Assembly: GCA_012522445.1 (NCBI GenBank)
Contig: JAAYKL010000061.1
Location: forward strand, 1-61,192
Direction: 5' to 3'
Length of the DNA: 61,192 bases
Source: Myxococcales bacterium
Lineage (GTDB): Bacteria > Myxococcota_A > Polyangia > JAAYKL01
Below are positions 18,539 to 28,530 of the stretch, one piece after another. How positions within the stretch are numbered: position 1 is the stretch's first letter; every line of letters starts with the position of its first letter. A program made the position numbers and the translations under genes. The notes beneath the pieces were generated by a model that was given only the letters and a program-made list of their open reading frames with translations, was not told where the DNA came from and made no database searches.

Positions 18539-20176
18539 ATGTTTTTATCTCGTTTTTGGACACTGTTGCTCGCTATTTTTGTTGCCACAACCCTGTCTGT
18601 CGTCATGTTGGCCAAGGATCTGGTGAACCGAGAGCGCCAAGAAAATGCCGCCACAACGCTGTATAAAGAGCTCGATAAAATCGAAGTCGCCCTCACCTTG
18701 CACGCGCGCAAACGCCTCGACATTTTGTTAACCGTCACCAGCGATCAAGACGTGCGCGCCACCATGAGCCAGATGAGCAAAAACATCGATAAGGCCAACA
18801 AAAACGACCAAAAGCTGATGAGCATACTCCGCGAGCGCAACGAGGAAATGAAGCAGTACAAAGCGGACATGCTCCTGGCCATTGCCGCCGATGGAACCGT
18901 TGTTTCGCAAATCGGAAAAGACGCGACCACGGGATTCAACCTGAAGGGTTTCCCCACGGTGGATGCCGCCCTGCGCGGCTATGTGCGCGACGACGTACTG
19001 CAGTTTGGACGCGACACCTACCTCATCGCCGCCCGCCCCATTATCGACGGGACGCGTTATGTGGGGGCCTTGCTGCACGGCATGAAGCTCACCGATCAAC
19101 TCGCCTCCGATCTTTCGAGCGATGCCCAGGTGGCCTTTTTCAACTCCAAAGTTGTGGTGGCCCTGGGCAAGAGCAAACAGACCGAAGCCGCGCAAGTGCA
19201 GTCGCCCCAGGTGGGGAAAAACCTCGCCGAAGCCACCAACTCTCCCGCTTACAAATCCAAGGGGCGCAGCGAACTGATGCGCATCCAAACCAGCGAACAA
19301 GATTACCTGGCCGTGTACTCGCGCATCCGCGGGACGGCTGCCGAAAACGGTGTGGGCTGGGCCCTCGTAGCACCTGTCCCCCGCACGATTCAAATCACCT
19401 CCTTCTTTGAGGAGGCCGGCGAACAAGACGTCAAAGCCCTGCCCTTGATCTGGATTATCATCGGCGTGATTCTGGTGATTGGCCTGGGATGGCTGTGGAA
19501 CTTCTTGGAGGCCGAGCGCCCGGTCATGCGCCTGAACAAGGCCGTCGTCGCCCTCGAAACCGCCGACGTCAAAGACCAGCTCAATGTGTACAAATACAGC
19601 CGCCGCTACCGCCGGTTGGCCATGGCCTTTAACCGCCTGATGGATCTCAAGATGAAAAATTTGACCGAGTCGGGGAGCGGTACGGGCCGCACAGTGGATG
19701 CGATTTTGGGCCTACAAGACAACGCGCGCTTGTCCTCTGCATCCTTTCGCTTCGCCGGGGATGCCATCCCAGACGACATCCCCGCAGCGCCGCCCGCCGC
19801 CATGGCGCCCCCGCCACCCAATGCGCCCCGAGCCGATGCCGCTGCGCCCACGTCGCTGCGCCCGCCCCTGATGCCAACACCGCCCCAAGGCGCTTCCTTG
19901 CCCCCGGCTGGCGTCGCGGCGCCCCCCGCACCGCTCCCAGCGCAAGAGATGACCCCCGCCGAAGAGCAGGCGTACTTCCGCCAAATTTACGCCGAGTTCA
20001 TCGCCTTAAAACAGCGCCTGGGAGAGCCCGTCGACCAATTCCCCTTTGAGCGTTTCGAGGCCACGCTAAAGAAAAACCGAGACGCCCTGAAGGCCCGCGT
20101 CAACTGCAAGACCGTGACCTTCCAAGTCTACGAAAAAGACGGAAAAGCCTCGCTAAAGGCCACCCCCATCCTGTAA
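18539..20176 (+). CDS. MXAN_5187-family membrane protein, sensor-like
   Basis: 545 residues. A membrane segment at ~4-24, an extracytoplasmic region of ~275 residues that resembles a single/double Cache sensor (YLIAARPIIDGTRYVGALLHGMKL), a second membrane segment (~302-322), a HAMP-like cytoplasmic stretch, a Pro/Ala-rich linker (~405-470), then a conserved C-terminal block (YFRQIYAEFIALKQRLGEP ... VTFQVYEKDGKASLKATPIL) that I recall from the myxobacterial MXAN_5187 family. There is no kinase or methyl-accepting domain, so the output is unknown. RBS AGAGG precedes the ATG. Confidence 0.7.
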   Translation: MFLSRFWTLLLAIFVATTLSVVMLAKDLVNRERQENAATTLYKELDKIEVALTLHARKRLDILLTVTSDQDVRATMSQMSKNIDKANKNDQKLMSILRERNEEMKQYKADMLLAIAADGTVVSQIGKDATTGFNLKGFPTVDAALRGYVRDDVLQFGRDTYLIAARPIIDGTRYVGALLHGMKLTDQLASDLSSDAQVAFFNSKVVVALGKSKQTEAAQVQSPQVGKNLAEATNSPAYKSKGRSELMRIQTSEQDYLAVYSRIRGTAAENGVGWALVAPVPRTIQITSFFEEAGEQDVKALPLIWIIIGVILVIGLGWLWNFLEAERPVMRLNKAVVALETADVKDQLNVYKYSRRYRRLAMAFNRLMDLKMKNLTESGSGTGRTVDAILGLQDNARLSSASFRFAGDAIPDDIPAAPPAAMAPPPPNAPRADAAAPTSLRPPLMPTPPQGASLPPAGVAAPPAPLPAQEMTPAEEQAYFRQIYAEFIALKQRLGEPVDQFPFERFEATLKKNRDALKARVNCKTVTFQVYEKDGKASLKATPIL

Positions 20177-20186
20177 CGAATCCGCA

Positions 20187-20225
20187 CAAAAGAAAAACTC
20201 CAGAATGCCGTAGCATGATGCCGGT
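20187..20225 (-). terminator. Possible intrinsic terminator (minus strand)
   Basis: Read on the minus strand, a small hairpin ATGC-TACG-GCAT with a stable UNCG-type loop, flanked by partly pairing CCGG/CTGG, is followed by the T-rich run TTTTTCTTTT. It lies ~235 bases beyond the stop of the gene that ends at 20460 and could end its transcript. Confidence 0.35.
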
Positions 20226-20448
20226 GAACCCCGCTGACCTGTTTACAGGTGGGCTCCGTGTTATCGCTTTAGGCTTCCGATACGCAATGACCGATCTGCA
20301 CATCACGATAAGGGACAGATCCCGAGGGCTCAGATTGAGCGGAGTTTCTAAATGGCATCGCACACGCACATCCCAGAGCCACAAACAGTATGCCCACGGA
20401 TGCGCGCGAATGGCAAGCATCTGAGTGGCCCTCGGCGGTATCTCCGAG
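20198..20448 (+). ncRNA. Candidate structured RNA in a convergent gap
   Basis: The gap between two convergent genes is unusually rich in inverted repeats. Stems seen: 20198-20210 with 20436-20448 (11 pairs, bulged, one G-U); 20231-20235 with 20424-20428; 20237-20241 with 20246-20250 (ACCTG/CAGGT); 20258-20266 with 20278-20285; 20293-20298 with 20316-20321 (GATCTG/CAGATC); 20328-20332 with 20336-20340; 20397-20403 with 20417-20423. Several pairs are G-U only when read as plus-strand RNA, which favours that strand. The right end resembles, from memory, the 3' closing segment of 6S RNA, but length and branching do not fit well. No family is assigned. Confidence 0.35.
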
Positions 20449-20459
20449 GCGGATAGCGC

Positions 20460-21602
20460 TTAGCGGGAACGCTTTTGGCGCAGCTCCTTGGCGGCGTTTT
20501 TCACCACGCCGGAGACGTCCTTGCTGCGCTCCAGAGACCGGATGTCGTTGGGCCTGAGGTGGTTGAGAAAGCGCAGCGCTTCAGAGAGGGGCGTCTTGGG
20601 ATTGTTGACGAGATTCACCTTGACGCTGTAGTGCTTGATCCAATCGCGTTTGGCACAAATGTAGCGAATGGCCTCATCGGGCAAGGAGCGCGCAGCGGAG
20701 TAACGCATGATCTCCGCGTCGCTCAGAGCGGGTGATTTGAGCACGGCCATGATGACCAGCTTGTTGGAATCGCGGATCAGGACGGCGCGCTGGCTGGAGT
20801 TTCCCAGGGTGGCCACGCGGATTTTTTGCGAAACATTGAGTTCAGACAAACTCGTCGCCAAATTGGAAACCGTCGTGGTCTCTTCGCTCGTGCTGTCTCC
20901 CGTGCCGGTGGCCAAGGCATCCAAAATGTCGACCACTTTTTCCTCGTCGACGTCGCGGGCGATGTCGGCCTCTAGCGCTGAGGTGAACTCCAGGTCCTCC
21001 GGATACATCTCGTCGTCCTCGGGCGCTTCGTGAACCAACTGGCCCTCGATGGCCTTCTGGGCTTCTTCAAACGCGGAGATGCCCTCGACGACAATGCCAT
21101 TGCGCACCGCCAGCTCGATGGCGCGGTCCACCGTGGACATGCGCGTGGCCCGGTTGTTGTACAGCGCCGCAATGATGTCGGGATGCGCCAAGAGACGCTG
21201 TTCGTTGGCGGCGATCATCTCGAGGTGTTTTTCGGAGTGGAGGGTTTTGGCCAAGCGCACGATGGTTTCCCCAGCGGTGTTGCGGTTGAGAATAATGGAC
21301 TCAACACAGGGGACGTTGGCGTGGAGCAGTTGAGACAAGCCGTCCAGGATGCCGGGGTGCACATCGCGGTTCAGCACGTCCTGCAAGACGTTGGGCGGCA
21401 TGTTTTGCAAGGTGTTGCGCGCCTTGTCCGCCAGGGACACATCGTCGCCAAACGCAAATGTATACAGCGCGACGACCATGTCCTGTGGCGGCAATGGGGC
21501 CAATCCGCCCGCGGCCATCATGCGCATGGGGCCCGGCGCATCGGGGCTGAGCAGTTTGGTGAGTTGGGGTGACAGACCTTCGATAACAACCGGGTGTTTC
21601 AT
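20460..21602 (-). CDS. Conserved helical protein of unknown function
   Basis: 380 residues, almost entirely helical by eye, with HEAT/ARM-like alternation (ADKARNTLQNMPPNVLQDVLN; LLAHPDIIAALYNNRATRMSTVDRAIELAVRNG) and an acidic stretch in the middle (~195-250). No signal peptide or membrane segment. No catalytic motif seen. The start is preceded by GGGAGG. Similar proteins of this size with a closing LERSKDVSGVVKNAAK-type segment seem to be common in myxobacteria-like genomes, but I cannot name the family. Confidence 0.7.
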   Translation of the reverse strand: MKHPVVIEGLSPQLTKLLSPDAPGPMRMMAAGGLAPLPPQDMVVALYTFAFGDDVSLADKARNTLQNMPPNVLQDVLNRDVHPGILDGLSQLLHANVPCVESIILNRNTAGETIVRLAKTLHSEKHLEMIAANEQRLLAHPDIIAALYNNRATRMSTVDRAIELAVRNGIVVEGISAFEEAQKAIEGQLVHEAPEDDEMYPEDLEFTSALEADIARDVDEEKVVDILDALATGTGDSTSEETTTVSNLATSLSELNVSQKIRVATLGNSSQRAVLIRDSNKLVIMAVLKSPALSDAEIMRYSAARSLPDEAIRYICAKRDWIKHYSVKVNLVNNPKTPLSEALRFLNHLRPNDIRSLERSKDVSGVVKNAAKELRQKRSR

Positions 21603-21761
21603 TCACGACCTCCCTAGCCTGGCGCACAATGCGGTTTTCCAGCGGCGAACAACACAGACAAAGTGTTGCTGATAACCGCGTGAATGTCGAGTTTGCATGC
21701 AGCGGTCATCGCGCATCCAGATGACGAGGGCACCGCGAGCCCAGCGCATCGCGTCAGCGCA

Positions 21762-22457
21762 TCACGACGGAGATGAGCCCTCATCATTGGTTGGCTGCGA
21801 GGGAGCCAGACCGATGTATTGGGGAAAGTAAAAGAGATTGTCCAGCAGCAGATCGGGGCTGGTGTTTTCCAAATCGCTCAGGCTGTGGGCCCCATATGTC
21901 AGCGCACACGTGCGCATGCCAGCGCCCTTCCCGGCTTGGATGTCAAATGAGGTGTCCCCCACCATCCAGGCGCGCTGTGGCAGGACGGCCATTTCGCGCA
22001 AAATCAACAACAGGCCCGCCGGATCGGGTTTGTAAGGGAGATTGTCGGAGCCCACAATGCACTCAAAACGATGTAGCAATTGCAACTGCGACAAGACGCG
22101 CACCGCTTGAAAGCGCATTTTCCCCGTACAAATGGCGAGCCGCACCCCAAAGTGCGCCAGGGTGTCCAGGCACTCCAGGACGCCGGAATAAGGCCGCGTG
22201 TGAACGGTGCAGTGATCGTAATAGTAGTCGCGGTAAAACTGGCAGACCTCGTCGATGTGCGATTGGTTTTCGGCGCTTAGCAGGCGCTTGAAAATCTCGC
22301 ACAGCGGCAGGCCGATTAAGGGGAAAAGGGATTCTTCGTCAACGGGTTCCTGATTGAATTGCGCCAAAGATACGTTGAGCGCATTGGCGATATCCAGCCG
22401 ACTATCCACCAGGGTTCCGTCCAAATCAAAAACTATCAATGCGGGATGTGCAGGCAT
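21762..22457 (-). CDS. HAD-superfamily hydrolase, phosphoglycolate phosphatase-like
   Basis: 231 residues. HAD motif I FDLDGTLVDS (nucleophile Asp10), motif II CTGK, conserved Lys and motif IV GDTSFDIQAGKGAG are all present, with an alpha-helical C1 cap between motifs I and II. The arrangement matches Gph/PGP-type phosphatases, but substrates vary in this family. It lies 19 bp downstream of an outer-membrane protein gene on the same strand. Confidence 0.88.
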   Translation of the reverse strand: MPAHPALIVFDLDGTLVDSRLDIANALNVSLAQFNQEPVDEESLFPLIGLPLCEIFKRLLSAENQSHIDEVCQFYRDYYYDHCTVHTRPYSGVLECLDTLAHFGVRLAICTGKMRFQAVRVLSQLQLLHRFECIVGSDNLPYKPDPAGLLLILREMAVLPQRAWMVGDTSFDIQAGKGAGMRTCALTYGAHSLSDLENTSPDLLLDNLFYFPQYIGLAPSQPTNDEGSSPS

Positions 22458-22476
22458 GTGGTTGGCGTTCGTTTCG

Positions 22477-23451
22477 TTAAAAGAAGTCGTCGGAGAATTG
22501 CGGCGCGTAGGTCAAGCCAAGCATGAAGCGCATTTGCGGAATGCCCATTACCGGGGTGGCGTCTGGTGTGGCCCCGGCTCCCCCGGACAACCACAGCGTC
22601 ACGCTTTTCTCGGCGCCGGGCGAGACCCCCACCGCACCGCGGTATTCGATGCCCCAATGGGAGAAGTCGGCGATCTCCGCCAGCAGATTGGCTTCAATGG
22701 CCAAATGAAGGCGACGGGACAGCAGGGAAGCCGTGAACCCCATGCCCGAAACAAACTGGTTGCCCGTGGTGATGTGGGCCAACTGGGGCAAGGGCTTGGC
22801 GCGCATTCGCGTGCCGACGTTGAGGGCGACAGCCACGAAGGGGTGTTGAAAATCCACGATGGCCGTCGGGGCAAAGACCGTGCTGTTTTCGCCGAAAAAG
22901 TTTTCTTCGTCGCCCGATGGGGCTGACAAAGCAATGTCGGCGGCCAAACCAAAGCCGCTGTGTTCGTCGCTGCGAACCGCACCGCCAAAGAAGCGCAGCT
23001 TCCCGTGAAGGCGCAAATCGCCCACGGTAGCCGGCGCCAGCAGGTGATTGTCAGGGTCTTCGTTTGGGAAGAGTGCGGCCGCCCCCTTGCCGTACTGCTC
23101 GAGTGCCACCGGAAGGACCAAGCCGACTTGCACGCGCTCTCCCAAGCCCAACGCCCAGGAAAAATCTACAGTGGTGACGCGCTTGACCACCCAGGAGGTG
23201 TGTCCGTCTACCGATAGGCCCAGCGGACGCCGGTAGTATTGCAGCAGGGCCCCAAAGGACAAACCCTTGTGCCCGAGTACATTGGCGGATTGCACCCCGA
23301 GGTGCTGACCGGAGTCCGGGGCGATCCAGAATGTTTGGCTGTTGACCCCTTTGCCGTCTCCCATATCGCTTTGTGCCAGGGCCACGGCAGGGGACGCGAG
23401 GAACGCAGTGAGGACGAAGGCGCCAAGGCTTTTTCGTATCCAATGAGGCAT
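22477..23451 (-). CDS. Predicted outer-membrane beta-barrel protein
   Basis: 324 residues. The ATG at 23451 was chosen because GGAGA lies 9 bases upstream and the product then starts with a signal peptide (MPHWIRKSLGAFVLTAFLASPAVALAQ). The mature part has amphipathic beta strands (LSFGALLQYYRRPLGL, VDFSWALGLGERVQVGLVLPVAL, LGLTYAPQF) and ends in a Phe-Phe pair, as in barrel proteins. Function unknown; the pattern resembles transporter-like or MetA-pathway phenol-degradation barrels, but I would not assign it. It is divergent from the membrane metallopeptidase gene. Confidence 0.7.
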   Translation of the reverse strand: MPHWIRKSLGAFVLTAFLASPAVALAQSDMGDGKGVNSQTFWIAPDSGQHLGVQSANVLGHKGLSFGALLQYYRRPLGLSVDGHTSWVVKRVTTVDFSWALGLGERVQVGLVLPVALEQYGKGAAALFPNEDPDNHLLAPATVGDLRLHGKLRFFGGAVRSDEHSGFGLAADIALSAPSGDEENFFGENSTVFAPTAIVDFQHPFVAVALNVGTRMRAKPLPQLAHITTGNQFVSGMGFTASLLSRRLHLAIEANLLAEIADFSHWGIEYRGAVGVSPGAEKSVTLWLSGGAGATPDATPVMGIPQMRFMLGLTYAPQFSDDFF

Positions 23452-23636
23452 GATAGTACATCTCCAGTTCGGCTGAGAAAACGCGCCGAGAATAGGACAG
23501 AACGCGCGCGCACTCCAGTTCATTTTCGGCTCGCTGGCCATCGACAAAGGCGTCAACAAAAACGCACAAACCGGATAAGGTGCGTGGGGCAGCGAAAAAC
23601 GGGGCGCGCCCACAACTGGCAAGAAGGAACCGTCAC

Positions 23637-26033
23637 ATGAGGAAACAGCGTTTAACAGCGCGTTTTAAAACACTTTTGTCTCCGACCTTCCTCTGGGGCA
23701 TCGCCGCGCTCCTCCTGCACTTGCCCCTTTGTTTCTTTCCATTGACCCAAAGCCCCGGATACGAATCGGCGCTGTTCTCTGCGCTGTTCATCTCACTGGC
23801 CGCAGGTCAGATGGCCGCGGTGTTGCCCGGTCGCATTCAACAGCAGCGCGCTCCCTTCCCCGGCGCCCAATACACCGTTCTGCGCCTGTACGGCATGGCC
23901 CTAAAGCCCGCCATTGCCCTGCTGGCCCTCGTGGCAGCCCTGGGTCTGCTCAACACGCTCCGCGTCCCGCCGTGCAACCTCCGTATTGGCGCCTGGTTCT
24001 TTCTCTTGATGCCCGTGGGTGCCGCCTTTTTTTCCGCCGCCCTGGGGCTCTTCTGGGGGCTGCTGGCCAAGCCCTGCCTGGCGAAATACCTGTGGCCACT
24101 GCTTTGGTTGGCCGTTCTGTTTTTGGCCCTCCTCGATTTCTATTACAGCGCCGCGGTCTTCGTCTTTCACCCATTCTTCGGCTGGTTTCCAGGCCCGCTC
24201 TACGATCGCGCCATCGACATTCCCTTGGCCCTGTTTTTCTATCGCGGCCACAACGCGGCCTGGATCGCCCTCATGCTGCTGATCGCCCACGGTTTCATCG
24301 ACATCGCCGCCCTGCGCCTCCGCCTGCGTCGACCGCGTTGGACCAAGGGACAAGCGGGGGCTGCGGTGACTTTGCTGGTCCTGCTCTGCCTTTCCCATGC
24401 GTTGGCGCACCGCGCCGGTTGGCGCACCCGCACCGCAGATCTCGAGATCGCCCTGCCCCAAGTCACCCAAGCCGGCCCCCTCATCCTTCATTTTCCCGCT
24501 GCGGCGCCGCCACAATTCTGCGCGCAAACCACCGCGGATGCCGCGCACTCCCTACGCCGCATCGAGGATTTCTTCGGCATCGATGTTGTCGAGCCCGTGC
24601 GCGTGTTCTTCTTTCACAATGCGGCGCACCGCAAAAAGCTCACCGGGGCGGGGCACACCAGCGTCGCCAAGCCCTGGAAATCCGAGGCCTATGTGTTGAT
24701 GGCCGACATCCCCCACGCCACGCTGCGCCACGAATTGGTCCACGCGATCTTGGCGCCCTACGGGGAGGCCCCGCTGGGCATGCCCGCTTTGTTTGGTCGG
24801 CTCATCCCGGCCATGGGCATCGTCGAGGGGGTGGCGGTTGCGGCCACAGAACACGCGGAGATGACCCCGTTCACCCTCGAGGAATGGGCGGCCGCCATGA
24901 AGCGAGAGCGCCTGTTGCCACCGCCATCCGTGCTCAGCGGATGGGGCTTTTATGCCGCCGATGGAGGCGCGGCGTACACCGCTGCGGGTGCCTTTGTATT
25001 GTTTTTGCGCCAACAGTACGCGCCAGATGCCCTGCTCTCCCTGTACCGCGGCGCCCCCATGCGCCAAGTGACCGGAAAATCCATGCGCGAGCTGACCGAG
25101 CAATGGCACAAGCATCTCGATGGCATTCCGGTCAGCGCGGCGTTGTCCGTGGCCGCCCAATATCGCTTTGACCGCCAGCCCATTGTCTCTGCGCGCTGTG
25201 TTCGCGAAGTGCATCGCCTCATGGGCGTGGCCGCACAATGTCATCAGGAGCGCGACGACAACGGCGCCATACGACATTCGCAACGCGCCTATCGCCTCTC
25301 GGGACACGCGGAAGACATCGGGTTGTTTCACCTGCGCACCTTGATGAAAGCGCAAGAACCCGCCCAGGCCCACGCCCTGGCGGACAAACTGCACCGCGGC
25401 CTGGCACCTCAGAGCCTGCGGGCCTCGCTGGTCGCTGAAACCCTGGCGGACTTGCGGGCGCAAGGGGACGCCTCTGCCCGCCCAACGCACTACCCTGCTC
25501 CTGGACACACCGATATGTTGTGGCGAGAGCGCAGTCTGGCGGTGAAACAGCACTTGGCGCGGCAACACAGTCCGTCGCACCGCCAATTGCTTCGGGCCTT
25601 CATCCGTGCCGAACGGGGGATTCCCGATACCGAATCGACCCTGTCCCTGCACCTCCACCAGACCCTCCAGGAACATCCACAGGATGTCTACGTGCGCTAC
25701 TTGCTCGCCCGGCAGTTTTGGGGCGCCCAGCAAGACACAGAAGCCCTGGCCCACGTCGATGCCCTTCTGGATGACGCGAATGACAAGCGCCGCCCCACCG
25801 ACGCCCTCCTGCCCGCAGTGATCCTGTGGGAATTGCGTTTCATGAAAGGGAAAATGGCCTGGCGCACCCACCAAAACGCCGAGGCTGCAGCGATATTCTC
25901 CGCACTCGCGGACGACAAAGCGCTCCCCCTGGGATTGCGCCATCACGCCCTAGATTGGTTGTCGCGCGTCCGCCACAGCGCAGAGCACCCGAGCGATAGC
26001 CGCGCAACCGCCGCAGCGAAAACGGGAGATTAG
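23637..26033 (+). CDS. Membrane gluzincin-like metallopeptidase with TPR-like C-terminus
   Basis: 798 residues. The ATG at 23637 has AAGGA 9 bases upstream. Residues ~20-245 hold about six hydrophobic segments. A peptidase-MA-like domain follows with the zinc motif HELVH (365-369) and a downstream Glu397 in GIVEGVAVAATEH, the spacing of gluzincins. The ~300 C-terminal residues look like degenerate TPRs (HSQRAYRLSGHAEDIGLFHLRTLMK; YLLARQFWGAQQDTEALAHVDALL). The catalytic domain would face outward after an even number of membrane passes. Its stop overlaps that of the convergent ferredoxin gene by four bases (26030-26033). Confidence 0.7.
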   Translation: MRKQRLTARFKTLLSPTFLWGIAALLLHLPLCFFPLTQSPGYESALFSALFISLAAGQMAAVLPGRIQQQRAPFPGAQYTVLRLYGMALKPAIALLALVAALGLLNTLRVPPCNLRIGAWFFLLMPVGAAFFSAALGLFWGLLAKPCLAKYLWPLLWLAVLFLALLDFYYSAAVFVFHPFFGWFPGPLYDRAIDIPLALFFYRGHNAAWIALMLLIAHGFIDIAALRLRLRRPRWTKGQAGAAVTLLVLLCLSHALAHRAGWRTRTADLEIALPQVTQAGPLILHFPAAAPPQFCAQTTADAAHSLRRIEDFFGIDVVEPVRVFFFHNAAHRKKLTGAGHTSVAKPWKSEAYVLMADIPHATLRHELVHAILAPYGEAPLGMPALFGRLIPAMGIVEGVAVAATEHAEMTPFTLEEWAAAMKRERLLPPPSVLSGWGFYAADGGAAYTAAGAFVLFLRQQYAPDALLSLYRGAPMRQVTGKSMRELTEQWHKHLDGIPVSAALSVAAQYRFDRQPIVSARCVREVHRLMGVAAQCHQERDDNGAIRHSQRAYRLSGHAEDIGLFHLRTLMKAQEPAQAHALADKLHRGLAPQSLRASLVAETLADLRAQGDASARPTHYPAPGHTDMLWRERSLAVKQHLARQHSPSHRQLLRAFIRAERGIPDTESTLSLHLHQTLQEHPQDVYVRYLLARQFWGAQQDTEALAHVDALLDDANDKRRPTDALLPAVILWELRFMKGKMAWRTHQNAEAAAIFSALADDKALPLGLRHHALDWLSRVRHSAEHPSDSRATAAAKTGD

Positions 26034-26806
26034 AGCGGGGCTTCGGAGAGGATGTCGCCGCGCAAGCCCACGACAATGCGCTTCATGGGAATGGAGCGCG
26101 TTGCGCGTTCTGCCGCACGCCGTGCGATTTGCAACAGACCACCACAGCACGGCACTTCCATCATCATCACCGTCAGCGAGCGAATTTGCGCCTGATCAAT
26201 CATGGCCGCCAGCTTGGTGACGTAGATGTCGAGCCCCTCGTCGAGCTTGGGACATGCGATGGCCAGGGCCTTGCCGTGCAACCAGGTGCGGTGAAAGTCG
26301 CCCACCGAAAAGGCCACGCAATCCGCGGCCAACAGCACATCGGCGTTGTGGTAATACGGCGCCGTGGGGCTCACCAAGTGCATCTGGATGGGCCATTGCT
26401 GCAGCGTGGAGGGTTGCGGCGCGTTGTCGTCGGTGAGCTGGGGCGAGGCCACATCGCGTGAAAACGCAATCGCACGAGACCCCGGGCATCCACCGCCGCC
26501 CCCCGGACTGATGTGGATGGGCAAGGGACTGGGGGCTGCTGAAGCGGCGGTCGACTGTTGGTGCAGGTGAAGCTTTACGGCCTCTTCGTCAAAGGCGTCC
26601 GCCTCGCGCTCCTCGATGATAATGGCGTCCATGGGGCAATCCCCGAGACAGGCCCCCAGCCCATCGCAGAGATTGTCGGCCACCAAGCGCGCCTTGCCAT
26701 CGATGATTTGAATGGCGCCTTCGGCACACGCCGGCACACATTCGCCGCATCCATTGCAGAGTTCTTCGTCGATTCGAATGATTTTTCGCAGGGCCACGTT
26801 GTTCAC
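26030..26806 (-). CDS. 4Fe-4S ferredoxin-domain protein, hcp partner
   Basis: 258 residues. Two ferredoxin-type motifs lie in the first 65 residues: CNGCGECVPACAEGA and the variant CDGLGACLGDCP. The rest (~110-258) resembles proteins often encoded beside hybrid cluster protein and ends with a conserved VPCCGGLLQIARRA segment whose cysteines could bind another metal or cluster. Probably passes electrons to Hcp. It is 47 bp downstream of hcp on the same strand. Confidence 0.85.
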   Translation of the reverse strand: MNNVALRKIIRIDEELCNGCGECVPACAEGAIQIIDGKARLVADNLCDGLGACLGDCPMDAIIIEEREADAFDEEAVKLHLHQQSTAASAAPSPLPIHISPGGGGGCPGSRAIAFSRDVASPQLTDDNAPQPSTLQQWPIQMHLVSPTAPYYHNADVLLAADCVAFSVGDFHRTWLHGKALAIACPKLDEGLDIYVTKLAAMIDQAQIRSLTVMMMEVPCCGGLLQIARRAAERATRSIPMKRIVVGLRGDILSEAPL

Positions 26807-26853
26807 CTCATTTTGTCAGGGCGCGCAATATCGCTTGGGAAGGGATTTCGGCG

Positions 26854-28473
26854 CTACGCCATGATGGCGCGGATGTCCGACTCGACATCGGTAGTGGCTT
26901 TGAGATCGAAGGTCTTGACCAACACGTCGGCGACGTTGGGCGACAGAAAGGCCGGCAGGGTTGGCCCGATGCGCACGCCCTTGAAGCCGAGGTGCAACAG
27001 GGCCAGCAGCACGGCAACGGCCTTTTGCTCATACCAGGCGATATCGAACTCCAGGGGCAATTGGTTGATGTCTTCGAGGCCAAAGACCTCTTTGAGCTTC
27101 AGGGCGATCACCGCCAGCGAGTAGGAGTCGTTGCACTGCCCGGCGTCCAACACCCGCGGAATGCCGCCGATGTCGCCCAAGGGCAACTTGTTGTAGCGGT
27201 ACTTGGCGCAGCCCGCCGTGAGAATGACCGTGTCATTGGGCAGTCCTTGGGCCACGTCGGTAAAATACTGGCGCACCGACTGCCGTCCGTCGCAACCGGC
27301 CATCACCACAAACTTGCGAATGGCGCCCGCCTTCACCGCCTCCACCACTTTGTCAGCCAGCGCCATGACCTGGTTGTGGGCAAAGCCACCGACGATCTCG
27401 CCGGTTTCAATTTCCTGGGGCGGCGCACAGGTTTTGGCCTGGGCAATGATGGCCGAAAAGTCCTTGGTGCCGTCTTCGTTTTCGGCAACGCGCGGGATGC
27501 CCTCGAAGCCGACGACGCCCGTGGTGTACAGGCGATCCTGGTAGCTGCTGCGCGGCGGCACCAGGCAGTTGGTGGTCATGACAATGGGGCCGTTGAACGA
27601 ATCGAATTCTTTGTTTTGGGCGTGCCAGGCCCCGCCGTAATTTCCGCGCAGGTGTGCGTACTTTTTGAGCGCGGGATAATAATGCGCCGGCAGCATTTCG
27701 GAGTGTGTGTAGACGTCGACGCCCGTGCCCTCGGTTTGCTGGAGCAGTTGTTCCATGTCCCGCAGGTCATGCCCCGAGATGAGGATGCCGGGATTGGGGC
27801 CCGTGCCGATGTTCACCTTGGTGATCTCCGGATGGCCATAGGTTTCGGTGTTGGCCTTGTCGAGCAGGGCCATGGTGGTAACGGCAACTTCGCCGGCCTT
27901 CAGCACAAAGGTGGTCATCTCATCGCTGGAGAGCGCCTGGGTGGTAGATGCCAGCGCCTCGAAGAAGAAGCGGTGAATGCCCGCGTCTTCATATCCCAGC
28001 ACTTGCGCGTGGTGGGCATACGCCGCGATGCCTTTGAGTCCGTATATCAGTAACTGCTGCAAGGAGCGTACGTCTTCGTTTTCGGTGGCCAAGACGCCCA
28101 CTGTGGCGGCTTTATCGTCCCAGGTGGATTCCTCGGCAGCCCAGGTTAGGCAATCCGGTGCATCCGCCGCGACCTCGGCATCACCGCGGCACGCATCGCG
28201 AATGGCCAAGCCCTCGCGGACAAAGCGCCGAATGTCTGCGGCATCGAAGTTGGTATTGGTAATGGTGGCAAACAGGGCTTCGGTCACAAAATGTCCCGCT
28301 GCTTTCAGGTCGCATCCTTCGGGGGCTTTCAGGGCTGCCAGGGACACGCCACGGCTTACGAACAACAACAAGTCCTGCAGATTGGCGACCTCATCGGGTT
28401 TTCCGCAAACGCCCTTCTTGGTGCAGCCGACATTTTTGAGCGCCTCTTGACACTGATAACAAAACATTCCCAT
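26854..28473 (-). CDS. hcp: Hydroxylamine reductase / hybrid cluster protein
   Basis: Hcp carries a 4Fe-4S cluster and the 4Fe-2S-2O hybrid cluster and acts on hydroxylamine and nitric oxide. 539 residues from the ATG at 28473, chosen for AAAGGAGG 7 bases upstream; the protein then begins [12 protein letters not shown]. The N-terminal CxxC...C motif ([19 protein letters not shown]) and the hybrid-cluster ligands in the [23 protein letters not shown] and [12 protein letters not shown] motifs are visible. The length and spacing of the N-terminal cysteines (CxxC-x8-C-x5-C) fit the class of strict anaerobes. Regulation: see palindrome at 28531. Confidence 0.97.
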   Translation of the reverse strand: MGMFCYQCQEALKNVGCTKKGVCGKPDEVANLQDLLLFVSRGVSLAALKAPEGCDLKAAGHFVTEALFATITNTNFDAADIRRFVREGLAIRDACRGDAEVAADAPDCLTWAAEESTWDDKAATVGVLATENEDVRSLQQLLIYGLKGIAAYAHHAQVLGYEDAGIHRFFFEALASTTQALSSDEMTTFVLKAGEVAVTTMALLDKANTETYGHPEITKVNIGTGPNPGILISGHDLRDMEQLLQQTEGTGVDVYTHSEMLPAHYYPALKKYAHLRGNYGGAWHAQNKEFDSFNGPIVMTTNCLVPPRSSYQDRLYTTGVVGFEGIPRVAENEDGTKDFSAIIAQAKTCAPPQEIETGEIVGGFAHNQVMALADKVVEAVKAGAIRKFVVMAGCDGRQSVRQYFTDVAQGLPNDTVILTAGCAKYRYNKLPLGDIGGIPRVLDAGQCNDSYSLAVIALKLKEVFGLEDINQLPLEFDIAWYEQKAVAVLLALLHLGFKGVRIGPTLPAFLSPNVADVLVKTFDLKATTDVESDIRAIMA

Positions 28474-28530
28474 ACCTACTCCTCCTTTAGGGATCGACAA
28501 TGCGATCTGTTGCTTGGTGGCCAATCGATA

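Noticed and set aside
20215..20424. 69-residue open frame in the convergent gap
   Set aside because: No ribosome site, odd composition, and it coincides with a run of inverted repeats better explained as RNA structure.
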